Source of the DNA: Eubacterium sp. AM49-13BH
GTDB taxonomy: Bacteria; Bacillota; Clostridia; Lachnospirales; Lachnospiraceae
DNA length: 64,000 nucleotides
Assembly: GCF_003464165.1 (NCBI RefSeq)
Contig: NZ_QSEK01000007.1
Location: 1 to 64,000, forward strand
Reading direction: 5' to 3'
The notes under the pieces were generated by a model. It was given only the letters and a program-made list of their open reading frames with translations. It made no database searches and had not been told where the DNA came from. Made by a program: the position numbers and the translations under genes. How positions within the stretch are numbered: position 1 is the stretch's first letter; every line of letters starts with the position of its first letter. Positions 53,959-63,850 of the stretch are shown piece by piece.

Positions 53959-54891
53959 CTATTTATCAGAATCTTCGATTTCACCATGAAGTACTTCTTT
54001 ATAGATTATATATCTGTTGCCGCCTTTAGCACGTGCTATATCTATAGCACGTTGAAGCTTTATTTTGATAATATCAAGATTCTTTCCATTCTCAGGATAT
54101 CTTGCAATACCTATAGAAAAACTTATATTATATGTTGAATCAATGAATTTGCAGTTCCACGCAATCATCGTTCTGATATGTTCGAGAAAAGCACGTAACT
54201 GTACTTCGTTATTGATGTGTTTTAATATAATTGTATATCTGAAATCATCAAGGAAGCCAATAACTCCCCTTCCATTAACAGTATTAAGAATAACATCTTC
54301 TATTACATGTGATATACGGTGTATATCATCTTTCGAATGGTTCTGTTTGAAGATGTTGATATTATCTACCTCAAAATATATCAAAGCTAATCTGCAGCCA
54401 GCATCATTACTTATATTATCAATGCAGTACTTTTTGATGTCAGGTTCCTGCAGTGTAAATGTCATGACATTATGTTCGTCTGATTTGTTATTGAGTTCAT
54501 CAAGCTTTAATTTTAATTGTATGTTGAGTTTTTTCATGACCAGTACATCTGATATATGTAATTCAAGATATTCTGACTGTTTATTATCAGAAATATACTT
54601 CTTTTCAATGTCAACCAGAACCCACCTGTATGTGTTATCAACTCTTCGCATGCGGATGCACATGCATTTCAGAATGTCAGATTTTAAACTGTTGGCAACA
54701 TCTATGAAATCATCAAGATCAACCTGATGAATAGAATCTATAATAGAGTAATGCTTGGACATGCCAAGAAACATATACATAGGTTCATTAGCCGTGACAA
54801 TAGAAAAATTACTATCTACAACAGCATATCCATCGGTAAGTTCATATTCGTCAATGTAATTGCTATATATATTATGATTATCACTAATCAT
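53959..54891 (-). CDS. PAS plus degenerate GGDEF domain protein
   Basis: A 310-aa cytoplasmic protein. Residues about 15-130 look like a PAS fold (TDGYAVVDSNFSIVTANEPM). The C-terminal half has the secondary-structure pattern of a GGDEF domain (LALIYFEVDNINIFKQ; end motif AIDIARAKGGNRYIIY), but the signature loop reads GFLDDFRYTI in place of GGDEF, so cyclase activity is unlikely. ATG 54891 follows AAAGGCAGG. The frame stays open to 55032 only by overlapping recU. It may be a receptor that senses a ligand or c-di-GMP; the role is inferred. Confidence 0.78.
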   Translation of the reverse strand: MISDNHNIYSNYIDEYELTDGYAVVDSNFSIVTANEPMYMFLGMSKHYSIIDSIHQVDLDDFIDVANSLKSDILKCMCIRMRRVDNTYRWVLVDIEKKYISDNKQSEYLELHISDVLVMKKLNIQLKLKLDELNNKSDEHNVMTFTLQEPDIKKYCIDNISNDAGCRLALIYFEVDNINIFKQNHSKDDIHRISHVIEDVILNTVNGRGVIGFLDDFRYTIILKHINNEVQLRAFLEHIRTMIAWNCKFIDSTYNISFSIGIARYPENGKNLDIIKIKLQRAIDIARAKGGNRYIIYKEVLHGEIEDSDK

Positions 54892-54907
54892 ATGAAAACC
54901 TGCCTTT

Positions 54908-55438
54908 CTAACGCAATTCAATATCTTTCTGTATAGCTTCAAGATAATGAACAGGAATTCCATGATTGGCATATATACGGAAATCCTGATTAATTTCAGA
55001 GTAAGTGAAGCTTTTACGCCCACCATTCTCACTTCTTTCCCAAAAGTTAATTATATCAGAAAATGGAATATAATAGAACTCATCTTTTGCAGAAAAATAT
55101 ATAATAATGAAGGATATTCCATCCTGCCTTTCGAATTCACGCATGAACTCTACCTGATGTACATGAATGTTCTGTATAGGAAATGTATCAGTAGCACATT
55201 CTTTTGCATCAAAGCATACAGGAATTCCCTGAACGACACCAATATAGTCAACCGTACTTTTTTGGTCAAAATATGCCAGTGTAATATGTCTAGTGCTCTG
55301 GTCTATATTAATTGGCTTTATAGGTGTTGGAATCTTCTGGACAAGTGCAAGATGTGAAGCCCTGTATTTATCATTAGACATATTAATAAGGTCTTCTAAT
55401 GTAGAGCCTCTAAGTCCTCTTGAATTCCAGGTTGGCAT
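54908..55438 (-). CDS. recU: Holliday junction resolvase RecU-like
   Basis: A 176-aa RecU-family nuclease of Firmicutes that cleaves four-way DNA junctions. The N-terminal NSRGLRGSTLEDLIN is typical. The nuclease motif is STVDYIGVVQGIPVCFDAKE (the metal-binding Asp, Glu and Lys). The stalk is shorter than in Bacillus RecU. AAAGGAG lies just upstream, inside the end of the pseudouridine synthase gene. Confidence 0.88.
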   Translation of the reverse strand: MPTWNSRGLRGSTLEDLINMSNDKYRASHLALVQKIPTPIKPINIDQSTRHITLAYFDQKSTVDYIGVVQGIPVCFDAKECATDTFPIQNIHVHQVEFMREFERQDGISFIIIYFSAKDEFYYIPFSDIINFWERSENGGRKSFTYSEINQDFRIYANHGIPVHYLEAIQKDIELR

Positions 55439-56397
55439 AACTGTTCTCCTTTCATAACATTTTTAAAAGAATCAGGTATTGCAGCGTATATATGAATGTC
55501 CATATCCGGAATATCTAATTCATATGAATGAAGCATCTGGTTTTTTACTTTGTATTGTCTGTTAAATGTGTCGTTAACAGATTTCTGACCGTATTTATAA
55601 TCACCTATAAGAGGATGACCGATACTTGCAAGATGAGCTCTTATCTGATGGCTTCGTCCTGTAAGAAGATGAATCTTTAGCAGAGTCACATTGCCATTAG
55701 AACATACCGGAATATACTCTGTTTCAATTGGAAGTGAATCTTTAGTTTCAGTCCTGCTTATAATCACCTTATTAGTTTTATTATCTTTATGCAGATATCC
55801 TTTTATTAAAGCACGCTTATCAACGCCTCCTTTTACAATGCACAGATAGTACTTTCCAAGAGTTCTCTGCTTAAATGCTTCCGATAACTGCTGTAAGCCT
55901 TTAGTAGTCTTTCCGGCTGCTACAATTCCGCTTGTATTACGGTCTAATCTGTTGCATATGCCCGGCTTGAACGAAGCTAAGTCACCGGCATTAATTTCTT
56001 TCTCATGTATAAGGTGTGCAATTAAATATTCAACAAGTGACACATCTTCAGGCTTTGCCTTCTGTGAAAGCATGCCTGAAGGTTTATTAATAAATATAAC
56101 ATCAGAATTCTCATAGATAATATCAAGTGGCCTGTATATTCTGCTGTAGTAGTCGTTATTGACAGCTCTGTTATTATCAGCTGAGAATTTTTCAAATGTT
56201 TCATCAGAAAAGAAAATCTTGATTGTATCACCACATTTTAACTTCTCATCACCTGTTGCTTTGGAATTATTGAGTGTAATATTCTTTTTTCTCAGCATTT
56301 TGTAAAGAAAGCTCTTAGGGGCGTTGGATAAATAACGCTCAAGACAGCGCATCATCTTCTGACCTGCGAGCTTTTCATCAATGTTAATTTCTTTCAT
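55396..56397 (-). CDS. RluA-family 23S rRNA pseudouridine synthase
   Basis: A 333-aa pseudouridine synthase with an N-terminal S4-like domain (GQKMMRCLERYLSNAP to KCGDTIKIFF) and the catalytic motif NRLDRNTSGIVAAGK, whose Asp is the nucleophile. C-terminal SHQIRAHLASIGHPLIGDYKYG is typical of the RluC/D group. The last 14 codons overlap recU by 43 bases in another frame; a slightly earlier natural stop lost to an indel is possible but not shown. The uridine modified is unknown. Confidence 0.9.
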   Translation of the reverse strand: MKEINIDEKLAGQKMMRCLERYLSNAPKSFLYKMLRKKNITLNNSKATGDEKLKCGDTIKIFFSDETFEKFSADNNRAVNNDYYSRIYRPLDIIYENSDVIFINKPSGMLSQKAKPEDVSLVEYLIAHLIHEKEINAGDLASFKPGICNRLDRNTSGIVAAGKTTKGLQQLSEAFKQRTLGKYYLCIVKGGVDKRALIKGYLHKDNKTNKVIISRTETKDSLPIETEYIPVCSNGNVTLLKIHLLTGRSHQIRAHLASIGHPLIGDYKYGQKSVNDTFNRQYKVKNQMLHSYELDIPDMDIHIYAAIPDSFKNVMKGEQLCQPGIQEDLEALH

Positions 56398-56412
56398 ATA
56401 ATACCTGCTTAA

Positions 56413-56988
56413 TTACATGCTCATTCTTAGTAATGCGTCTGTTATATACTGTTTTCTGTCAAGGCTGTTTTCCTTGCTCACATCAAAATTCAAGGCTGCA
56501 TTCTTAACTTTTTCAAGATATGTATCCTTATCCTTATAGAGAAGGACAGCACATGTAAGCTTCTCATTCTTCAAGAACTCCTTAACACTTGTCTCGAAAA
56601 GGTTCTTGTCAGCTTTAGCAGCACTTGTATAGGCAAGTATCTGGTTATCACTGATAACTGCTGCCATAATACCAACAGGCTTCTGCTTATTGGATACAAC
56701 AAGGTCATAGACGCTGTTTAATTCGCCTTTACGTTCTTCAATAGCACTCTTTAATTCTTCGTCACAGTTCTTATGTGGAATAAGAACAAAGTATGATACT
56801 GCGAATTTGGCAGCAGGCAGAACAAGTACAACAGCAAGCATTGTAAGGTAGTTATTCTTTGATTTCCATATTATGAAACCAATGATAAATATTACGAGTA
56901 CAACAGCAAATGCAATAATTGTTTTAATCATATTGCGGCTTTTTTTATAGGCAAGATAACCGAACTCACCTTTTTCTACTTTTTTCAT
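56413..56988 (-). CDS. Membrane protein of unknown function
   Basis: A 191-aa protein with two N-terminal membrane helices (about residues 21-42 and 47-72) and a cytoplasmic mixed alpha/beta domain of about 110 residues. I do not recognise the family. AAGGAG lies nine bases before ATG 56988. It overlaps the end of the YgiQ gene by 23 bases and precedes the RluA-type gene by 16, so it is co-transcribed. Confidence 0.75.
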   Translation of the reverse strand: MKKVEKGEFGYLAYKKSRNMIKTIIAFAVVLVIFIIGFIIWKSKNNYLTMLAVVLVLPAAKFAVSYFVLIPHKNCDEELKSAIEERKGELNSVYDLVVSNKQKPVGIMAAVISDNQILAYTSAAKADKNLFETSVKEFLKNEKLTCAVLLYKDKDTYLEKVKNAALNFDVSKENSLDRKQYITDALLRMSM

Positions 56989-58804
56989 TACTTCTGCTCC
57001 TTATTTTTCTAGGTGGAATAAGACATTTTGGACCAAATCCAATCAGGTCATTTCTGTTGTTGGCAAGAAGTGCTTCTTTTACAAGATCGTAATTCTCAGG
57101 CTTCTTGTACTGGATAAGTGCTCTCTGCATCTCTTTTTCATGATGGGATACAGGTGTATATACCTTTTCCATTGTTCTTGGGTCATAACCTGTATAATAC
57201 ATACATGTTGAAAGTGTTGACGGTGTGGGATAAAAATCCTGTACCTGCTCAGGCATATAACCTAAGTCACGCACATATTCAGCAAGCTCAATAGCCTCTT
57301 TCATGGTTGAACCCGGATGGCTGGACATAAGATATGGCACGACAAACTGCTCTTTTCCTGTCTTATCATTAATTCTTTTATAGCGTTTAATAAAGCTGTC
57401 ATATACCGCTCTTGAAGGTTTACCCATTCTTGATAAAACCTTATCTGATATATGCTCTGGTGCAACACGGAGCTGTCCGCTAATATGATTCTCACACAAT
57501 TCTCTTAAAAATGTATCATCAGAATCTTCCATACAATAATCAAATCGTATGCCTGACCTTATAAATACTTTCTTAACAGAAGGAATCTTACGAAGCTTTC
57601 TTAAAAGGCTTATATAATCCTTGTGTTCCACGACAAGATTCTTACATGGCTTAGGAAAAAGACACTGTTTATTGACACATGCTCCCTTACTTAACTGCTT
57701 GTCACAGGCTGTTCTTCTGAAATTAGCTGTAGGGCCGCCAACATCATGAATATATCCCTTAAAATCGGGGTCATGTGTCATCAATTCGGCTTCTTCTATT
57801 ATATTTTCATGGCTTCTTGTCTGTATGATACGTCCCTGATGGAAGGTAAGCGCACAGAATGAACATCCGCCGAAGCATCCTCTGTTGCTTGTAAGAGAGA
57901 ATTTAATCTCTGATAATGCAGGAATACCACCCATTTTCTTATATATAGGGTGATAATCTCTCATATAAGGCAGTGAATATACATCGTCCATCTCCATCTG
58001 TGTAAGCGGCATCGCCGGAGGATTCTGTACGACATACATTTTTTCCTTAACCTTTTCAACAAGAATCCTGGCGCTGAAAGCATCAGTATTAATGTACTGT
58101 GTATAGAAGCTCTCAGCATATTTCTTCTTATCAGCTGCAATCTCATCATAGCTTGGAAGCTCTATATAATCATCATATATATGATCAAGGCTTTTTGCTT
58201 TATATACAGTGCCTCTTATATATGTGATGTCTTTAACATCAATTCCGGCTTCAAGCGCCTCTGCTATCTCTACAATAGAATGTTCGCCCATTCCGTAAGA
58301 GATAATATCTGCACCCGAATCAATAAGGATTGAATGTTTCATCTTATCAGACCAGTAATCATAGTGCGACATTCTTCTTAATGAAGCCTCAATGCCACCA
58401 ATAATAATAGGTGTTTTCTTATATGTCTGTCTTATAAGATTACAATATACAATAGTTGCATAATCGGGACGCATGCCCATTTTGCCCCCAGGCGAATATG
58501 CGTCATTCTTTCTGCGTTTTTTATTGACTGTATAATGATTAACCATTGAATCCATATTACCTGCAGAAACAAGAAATCCTAATCTTGGTTCTCCGAGGAT
58601 TGTAATTGATTCTTTCTTTTTCCAGTCAGGCTGTGCAATAATGCCAACCTTATAACCACGGCTTTCTAATAGCCTTGTTATAATAGCCATTCCAAAAGAA
58701 GAATGGTCAACATAGGCATCTCCGCATATATACACGAAGTCGCACTGCTGCCAGCCCCTTTTTTTCATATCTTCTCTGCTAATTGGAAGAAAATCCTTAA
58801 CCAT
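56966..58804 (-). CDS. YgiQ-family radical SAM protein
   Basis: A 612-aa radical SAM enzyme of the UPF0313/YgiQ group, function unknown. The N-terminal part has the B12-binding-like region ([19 protein letters not shown]). The SAM cluster motif is [20 protein letters not shown] (CxxxCxxC) near residue 315. A second Cys-rich segment ([21 protein letters not shown]) follows and may hold another cluster. ATG 58804 follows AAGGAG. It sits among RNA modification genes, which is suggestive but not proof. Confidence 0.92.
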   Translation of the reverse strand: MVKDFLPISREDMKKRGWQQCDFVYICGDAYVDHSSFGMAIITRLLESRGYKVGIIAQPDWKKKESITILGEPRLGFLVSAGNMDSMVNHYTVNKKRRKNDAYSPGGKMGMRPDYATIVYCNLIRQTYKKTPIIIGGIEASLRRMSHYDYWSDKMKHSILIDSGADIISYGMGEHSIVEIAEALEAGIDVKDITYIRGTVYKAKSLDHIYDDYIELPSYDEIAADKKKYAESFYTQYINTDAFSARILVEKVKEKMYVVQNPPAMPLTQMEMDDVYSLPYMRDYHPIYKKMGGIPALSEIKFSLTSNRGCFGGCSFCALTFHQGRIIQTRSHENIIEEAELMTHDPDFKGYIHDVGGPTANFRRTACDKQLSKGACVNKQCLFPKPCKNLVVEHKDYISLLRKLRKIPSVKKVFIRSGIRFDYCMEDSDDTFLRELCENHISGQLRVAPEHISDKVLSRMGKPSRAVYDSFIKRYKRINDKTGKEQFVVPYLMSSHPGSTMKEAIELAEYVRDLGYMPEQVQDFYPTPSTLSTCMYYTGYDPRTMEKVYTPVSHHEKEMQRALIQYKKPENYDLVKEALLANNRNDLIGFGPKCLIPPRKIRSRSNEKSRKR

Positions 58805-58814
58805 GGAATTCTCC

Positions 58815-59549
58815 TTATCTTTTAATCTGGTTTCGTTGTAATATTGATATCTCTTCTTTGGTAAGTGCTCTGTATTCACCTGTTTTTAGGCTTTCATCAA
58901 GTGGTAATGCACCAAATGTTATACGCTTAAGGAACAGAACCTCTGAACCTATGGCAGTAAACATTCTCTTCACCTGATGAAACTTACCCTCATGTATTGT
59001 TACATGAATCTCAGAATAATCCTTATCAGAATTATAGCTTAATACCTTTAATATGGCAGGAAGTGCTGTCAGCTCTTCATCAACGAATAGTCCATCAGCA
59101 AACTGCTTAACTTCCATATCACTTATCTTACCTTTAACTTTGGCATAATAAGTCTTATCAACATGCTTTTTAGGTGATAGCAGATCATGTGCCATAGCAC
59201 CATCATTCGTAATTATAAGAAGCCCTTCGGTGTCCTTATCAAGTCTTCCTACCGGAAAAAGGTCTTTTCTGTTCTTAGTTTTAATAAGGTCAATTACTGT
59301 TGTACATGTGTTGTCATCAGTTGCCGAAACAACACCGGCAGGCTTGTTAAGCATAAAATACTCATATTCATGATAGCCTACAGCATTACCATCTACATTT
59401 ACAGAATCACCATCTGTATTAATCTTTAATTCAGGCTTTGTCACAATATTGTCATTAACAGTGACTCTCTTTTTTCTTATCAGTTCTTTAACTTCACTAC
59501 GTGTACCAACCCGCATGTCTGCAAGATATTTATCAAGTCTTATAAGCAT
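58815..59549 (-). CDS. RsuA/RluB-family pseudouridine synthase
   Basis: A 244-aa rRNA pseudouridine synthase. The S4 RNA-binding domain spans residues 1-60 ([22 protein letters not shown]). The catalytic motif [15 protein letters not shown] carries the nucleophilic Asp. The end has [12 protein letters not shown]. Length and lack of extension fit RsuA (16S rRNA) as well as RluF, so the target is not assigned. Its start abuts the stop of the methyltransferase gene with no gap. Confidence 0.92.
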   Translation of the reverse strand: MLIRLDKYLADMRVGTRSEVKELIRKKRVTVNDNIVTKPELKINTDGDSVNVDGNAVGYHEYEYFMLNKPAGVVSATDDNTCTTVIDLIKTKNRKDLFPVGRLDKDTEGLLIITNDGAMAHDLLSPKKHVDKTYYAKVKGKISDMEVKQFADGLFVDEELTALPAILKVLSYNSDKDYSEIHVTIHEGKFHQVKRMFTAIGSEVLFLKRITFGALPLDESLKTGEYRALTKEEISILQRNQIKR

Positions 59550-60908
59550 TTACATCCATCTCCAGCCTGCAAGATATTTATTTTTTAACTGTCCGTTAGC
59601 GTTCTTGCCCCATCCAAGTGGATAGCCATCAACACATACAAGTGTCCAGCCAGATTTGACATTAAAATCATCAATATCGATAGTCTCTCCTTTAAGATAT
59701 CTGATTACTCTGTCATCTGAAACAGGAAGGTCAAGACAGTTATTAAACTGATCCTTAGTAAGTGCCATTGCAAATGCCTGACTCGGTTCAAAACGGTTCT
59801 TCTTAAGTTCACCTAGCAGCAGACCATTTCTTATAATTCTTAAACCGCGTTCTTCTGCCATATAAGGTGATGTAAGATATACTCTTGTATCTCTTATATT
59901 GATATAAGCTGGGTCATATTCAAATGTGGTATTATCCATGAAATCCTTTAATTCAACAGGAAGCTTTGTCTTTCCTGATACAGGTCTTTTAGAAGATGTA
60001 TAATCTTCGCCGTCCTTTTCAAATAATGCTACGAAATGTCCTTCTCCAGACATCTTGTGAGGAAATATTCTTACAGCCTTCTCAAGGTGATATCCTTCGT
60101 CAGTATCAAAACCATGGCAGAATCCTTCATATGGCTTGATATCTATAAGGTGCATATCAGGTCTGTTAGTAAGCAGATGTATTACGGAATCCTCATCTTC
60201 CAGCTTTGAAAATGTGCATGTAGAATATAATAACTTACCGCCAGGTTTTAACATATCAGCACCGGCAAGAATGATGTTCTTTTGAATCTGTGAATAGAAT
60301 TCAGGACCATTCTTTTCCCATGCTTTAATAAGCTTATTGTCCTTTCTGAACATTCCTTCTCCAGAACAAGGCGCATCAATAAGCACTTTATCAAAGAATC
60401 CTGAGAACCTTGAGGCAATACCTACAGGGTCTTCATTAAGGACACACAGATTAGGAACACCGAATACTTCAACATTCTTAAGAAGTGCTTTGGCACGCGA
60501 ATTACTAATATCGTTGGTTACAAGAAGTCCTGTTTTGTTTAACTTAGCTGCAAGCTCTGTTGATTTGCCACCGGGAGCTGCACACATATCGAATACAACA
60601 TCTCCCTCATCAATTGGAAGTACATTGGCAGGTGTCATGGCACTAGGCTCCTGTATATAATATAAGCCTGCAAAATAATATGGGTGTTTGGCAGGCTTGT
60701 CATCTTCTGAATAATAGAATCCGTTCTCAATCCATGGAATAGGTTCTAACTTAAACGGACATATCTTAAGAAAATCCTCTGTTGAAATCTTAAGGTTATT
60801 GACACGCAGTCCATATAATCTCTTATCACTAAAGCTTTCTATATAACTGTCGTATTCATCTCCTAACAGAGCTTTCATTGATTCTGTATATTTCTCTGGT
60901 AAATTCAC
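59550..60908 (-). CDS. RsmF-type rRNA (cytosine-C5) methyltransferase
   Basis: A 452-aa SAM-dependent m5C methyltransferase of the NOL1/NOP2/Sun group. The SAM site VFDMCAAPGGKSTELAAKL is near residue 110. The two catalytic Cys are in DAPCSGEGMF and YSTCTF. The C-terminal RNA-binding domain (RsmF_B-like) ends in SGWTLVCVDGYPLGWGK. GTG 60908 is chosen because GAGGT lies nearby and the length fits; the frame runs further upstream without a site. Confidence 0.92.
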   Translation of the reverse strand: MNLPEKYTESMKALLGDEYDSYIESFSDKRLYGLRVNNLKISTEDFLKICPFKLEPIPWIENGFYYSEDDKPAKHPYYFAGLYYIQEPSAMTPANVLPIDEGDVVFDMCAAPGGKSTELAAKLNKTGLLVTNDISNSRAKALLKNVEVFGVPNLCVLNEDPVGIASRFSGFFDKVLIDAPCSGEGMFRKDNKLIKAWEKNGPEFYSQIQKNIILAGADMLKPGGKLLYSTCTFSKLEDEDSVIHLLTNRPDMHLIDIKPYEGFCHGFDTDEGYHLEKAVRIFPHKMSGEGHFVALFEKDGEDYTSSKRPVSGKTKLPVELKDFMDNTTFEYDPAYINIRDTRVYLTSPYMAEERGLRIIRNGLLLGELKKNRFEPSQAFAMALTKDQFNNCLDLPVSDDRVIRYLKGETIDIDDFNVKSGWTLVCVDGYPLGWGKNANGQLKNKYLAGWRWM

Positions 60909-60945
60909 TTTGTATACCTCAATTCTGTATAGTTTCTGTAATGAG

Positions 60946-61749
60946 TTACTGCACCGATTGTGCACGGTAATCCTCAGCAATTATATCTAACTGGCGTGAG
61001 AACCTTGAAAGTTCATTGATGTCACCCTTTTCATATATCTCGTAGAATTCATCCTGAATCTTTATAACAACCTGCTTATTGGCAACCTTGTACAAATTCT
61101 GGATTGTACTTAATATATCTGAAACAATATTTGCTTTAACCATAAAGTAGGTCTGGGAATTAATAATTTCATCATGGATAGATGACATTTCATTATCAAG
61201 TGTTATAAGTGCATCAGATGCCGCATTAAGTCTTTCTCTTACATGCAAAGGAATCTCACCATCATATTTGTACTGAAGAGAGTGCTCTATAATTGCCCAG
61301 AAATTCATGCCAAGTGTTCTTATCTGAATCTCAACTGGAATTACTGAAGTTCCTTTAACTGTCTCAACCTCGTAATGCACGATAATGTGATAACTTCTGT
61401 AACCGCTTTCTTTAATGTTCCTGATATAATCTTTTTCACTTATTACAGTCATGTCTTTACGTTTCTTAATAAGCTTTACAACTGTATATATATCTTCTGT
61501 GAACTGGCAGATGATTCTTATTCCGGCAATATCAAGTATATTTTTTTGTATTTTGTCTATTGGAATACCACGGCGCTGGGCTTTCTGTATTATACTGGAA
61601 ATGCTTTTAACACGTCCAAGGACCTGTTCTATAGGTGAATATACGCCAGCCTGACGATATTCCTTGACAATATGATTGAATTTTATCTGAAGTTCTTCCA
61701 CCGCTAAGTCATAAGGTGTAAGAATCTCTTTCCACATCTGAATTTCCAT
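60946..61749 (-). CDS. relQ: Small alarmone synthetase (RelQ/YjbM type)
   Basis: A 267-aa single-domain (p)ppGpp synthetase without a hydrolase domain. The family motifs IAGIRIICQF, SGYRSYHIIVHY and PVEIQIRTLGMNFWAIIEHSLQYKY mark the RelA_SpoT fold, with ATP and GDP sites. The C-terminal helices suit the tetrameric RelQ type. ATG 61749 follows AAGGAGATT. A TATAAT on the minus strand at 61781-61786 probably drives it; it is divergent from ylbJ. Confidence 0.92.
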   Translation of the reverse strand: MEIQMWKEILTPYDLAVEELQIKFNHIVKEYRQAGVYSPIEQVLGRVKSISSIIQKAQRRGIPIDKIQKNILDIAGIRIICQFTEDIYTVVKLIKKRKDMTVISEKDYIRNIKESGYRSYHIIVHYEVETVKGTSVIPVEIQIRTLGMNFWAIIEHSLQYKYDGEIPLHVRERLNAASDALITLDNEMSSIHDEIINSQTYFMVKANIVSDILSTIQNLYKVANKQVVIKIQDEFYEIYEKGDINELSRFSRQLDIIAEDYRAQSVQ

Positions 61750-61843
61750 TGTAATCTCCTTGATTGCAAATTTACATTTCATTATAACACATAATTGAAC
61801 ATTTTTGAGAATATTATTAAATATCAATTATTAAAGAGGCCGT

Positions 61844-62702
61844 ATGTTAAGTATAATACTTATACTTTTTATTTATGTTGTCAGTATTATCAGTTCCTGT
61901 GTGTCAGGGAGTAATTTCAGGATTATATCTTTTTGGACTGAAAGTATTTCCTGGATTATTCATATCATTTATTATTACCAATATTCTTGTAAGATTAATT
62001 GAGTATAAGAAAATCAATAATCCGTTGATACTTGTTGCTGCGGGACTAATGACAGGTTTTCCTAACGGGGCTTATATCTGCGCATGGTATCATAAGAATA
62101 ATCCAGAAAGCAGACTTGCGGACATGCTCGCAGGAATAATCAATATTCCGAGTCCGGCATTTCTTATCAGCTATGTATATATTAATATTCTAGAAAAATG
62201 TATTGATATATATACATTTCTAATAATTACATATCTGCCCGTAATAATATGTTCTTTTGTCGTAATAGCTTTATATAAAGATAAGGCACGGGACAATGTT
62301 AAAAGTGTAAATAAAATGAGCAAAGGACTTATGATCCGATTTTTTGAGAAAGCTGTTGACAGTTCAATTAACACTGCACTGAAATTAGGTGCATATATAA
62401 TATTATTTTCGGTTATTGTCAATATTGTCATATACCTTATTCCTGATAATATGGCTGGTTTAGTTGTGGCATATCTTCTGGAGATATCCAATGGACTTGC
62501 AATTATTAAGAATTCAGATCTGGCAGCAGATGTATTTATATTAATGACTGTGTTACTTGATGCATTTGGAGGTGTGTGTATAATTATGCAGACCAGATGT
62601 GTATGTAATAATTATATAAGCATAAAAAAATACATATACCAGAAGCTTGTCTTGTGCATTGTTACACTTATAACAGCTATGCTACTGATATATGTATTAT
62701 AA
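61844..62702 (+). CDS. ylbJ: YlbJ-like sporulation membrane protein, frame-broken near the start
   Basis: A roughly 285-aa multi-helix membrane protein of the YlbJ/nucleoside-recognition group, needed for spore cortex formation in Bacillus. Family motifs: LKVFPGLFISFII, LMTGFPNGAYI and a second half with KLGAYIILFSVIVNI. The only ribosome site (AAAGAGG) precedes ATG 61844, whose frame (MLSIILILFIYVVSIISSCVSG) joins the family sequence VISGLYLFG only if a base is out of place near 61906 (one extra G). The frame that carries the rest begins at ATG 61875 without any ribosome site. Position beside coaD supports YlbJ. Confidence 0.8.
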
Positions 62703-62720
62703 GTCTGAAATTAATAATAA

Positions 62721-63335
62721 TTATTCTTCATCTGAATCATTATCATAGTTCTCGGTATCTGAGGAATTATCTTCATTATTAGTTTCTTCAGAGCCCTCTT
62801 CAATTCCACTGAGTTCATTTCTGTTGTTGTTGACAACAGATAATATATTTTCAAGACCAGATAATAATGAATCGTACTTTTCTTTATTATCCTTGATTGA
62901 ATGTTCAATAATATATTGAAGCTTTGCAAGCATATCATCTGTATACTGCATAGCACCATATCTGATACTGTTAGCCTCTTCTGTAGCATTATCAAGAATA
63001 GCCTGAGCCTGTGCTGTAGCCTGTTCAATAAGATCATTAGCCTGTGCGTAAGCTCTCTGCATAATTTCATGCTCATTGATAAGCTCTTCTGTCTGAATCT
63101 GTGCAGCATTGATAATTGCATCAGCCTGTTCCTTGGCATCAGCGAGAATAGCATCCTTATTGCTTAAGATTTTCTGATATTTCTTAACTTCATCAGGAGT
63201 CTTTAATCTTAACTCTGTAAGCATGTCTTCTAACGTCTCTTTGTTAACAATAATTTTAACGTTAGATAATGGATAATATTTACAGGTATCTATATAACTT
63301 TCGATATCACTTATTAACTGTTCAATTCTGCTCAT
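62721..63335 (-). CDS. Coiled-coil protein, unknown
   Basis: A 204-aa acidic protein. Residues about 50-135 form a long heptad-rich, Ala/Gln/Glu-rich helix (ADAKEQADAIINAAQIQTEE; DLIEQATAQAQAILDNATEE), reminiscent of V-type ATPase stalk or DivIVA-like coils. The last 30 residues are almost only Glu, Asp, Asn and Ser. Such genes stand next to coaD in many Clostridia and are often called ATPase; there is no nucleotide motif. The function is unknown. Confidence 0.82.
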   Translation of the reverse strand: MSRIEQLISDIESYIDTCKYYPLSNVKIIVNKETLEDMLTELRLKTPDEVKKYQKILSNKDAILADAKEQADAIINAAQIQTEELINEHEIMQRAYAQANDLIEQATAQAQAILDNATEEANSIRYGAMQYTDDMLAKLQYIIEHSIKDNKEKYDSLLSGLENILSVVNNNRNELSGIEEGSEETNNEDNSSDTENYDNDSDEE

Positions 63336-63362
63336 AACTTTACTCCTTTAATAGTATTCTGA

Positions 63363-63848
63363 TTATTTATTGATTCCATATTTCTCGTAGACTCTGTCTA
63401 TGATTTCTTCTGGAACGAACTTGTGAATATCTCCACCATACATAGCCATCTCTTTAACAATACTTGAACTTAAGTATGCGTACTTAAGGCTTGTTGTAAG
63501 AAATACTGTGTCAATTCCCGGAGCTGCAACTCTGTTCGTCTGGGACATTGCAAGTTCATATTCAAAGTCAGTGACAGCTCTTAATCCCCTTATTATAACA
63601 GAGACATTATGCTCTGCTGCAAAATCTACCAGAAGACCGCTGAAGCTTAATACTTCTACGTTAGGTAAATCCTTTGTCACTTCTCTTAACATATTAACAC
63701 GCTCGTCTACTGAAAACAATGGTGTTTTGGTACTGTTATTTAAAACGCCTACTATAAGGTGGTCAACAAGACTTGCTGAACGTCTTATTATATCCAAATG
63801 TCCTAATGTCACCGGGTCAAAACTTCCTGGATAAATCGCTTTTTTCAC
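63363..63848 (-). CDS. coaD: Phosphopantetheine adenylyltransferase
   Basis: A 161-aa enzyme forming dephospho-CoA from 4'-phosphopantetheine and ATP. Motifs are [18 protein letters not shown] (including TxGH) and [11 protein letters not shown] near the C-terminus. The start is GTG 63848, with AAGGAGAG nine bases upstream, inside the end of the methyltransferase gene. Length fits the family exactly. Confidence 0.97.
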   Translation of the reverse strand: MKKAIYPGSFDPVTLGHLDIIRRSASLVDHLIVGVLNNSTKTPLFSVDERVNMLREVTKDLPNVEVLSFSGLLVDFAAEHNVSVIIRGLRAVTDFEYELAMSQTNRVAAPGIDTVFLTTSLKYAYLSSSIVKEMAMYGGDIHKFVPEEIIDRVYEKYGINK

Positions 63849-63850
63849 AG

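Noticed and set aside
54065-54727. Long plus-strand open frame opposite the PAS-GGDEF-like gene
   Set aside because: Composition is that of a reverse-complement shadow (Ser/Leu/Ile-rich), and no ribosome site is present.
54892-55032. Longer start of the PAS-GGDEF-like gene
   Set aside because: The extension overlaps recU fully, is out of frame with it and has no ribosome site; the PAS domain starts after ATG 54891.
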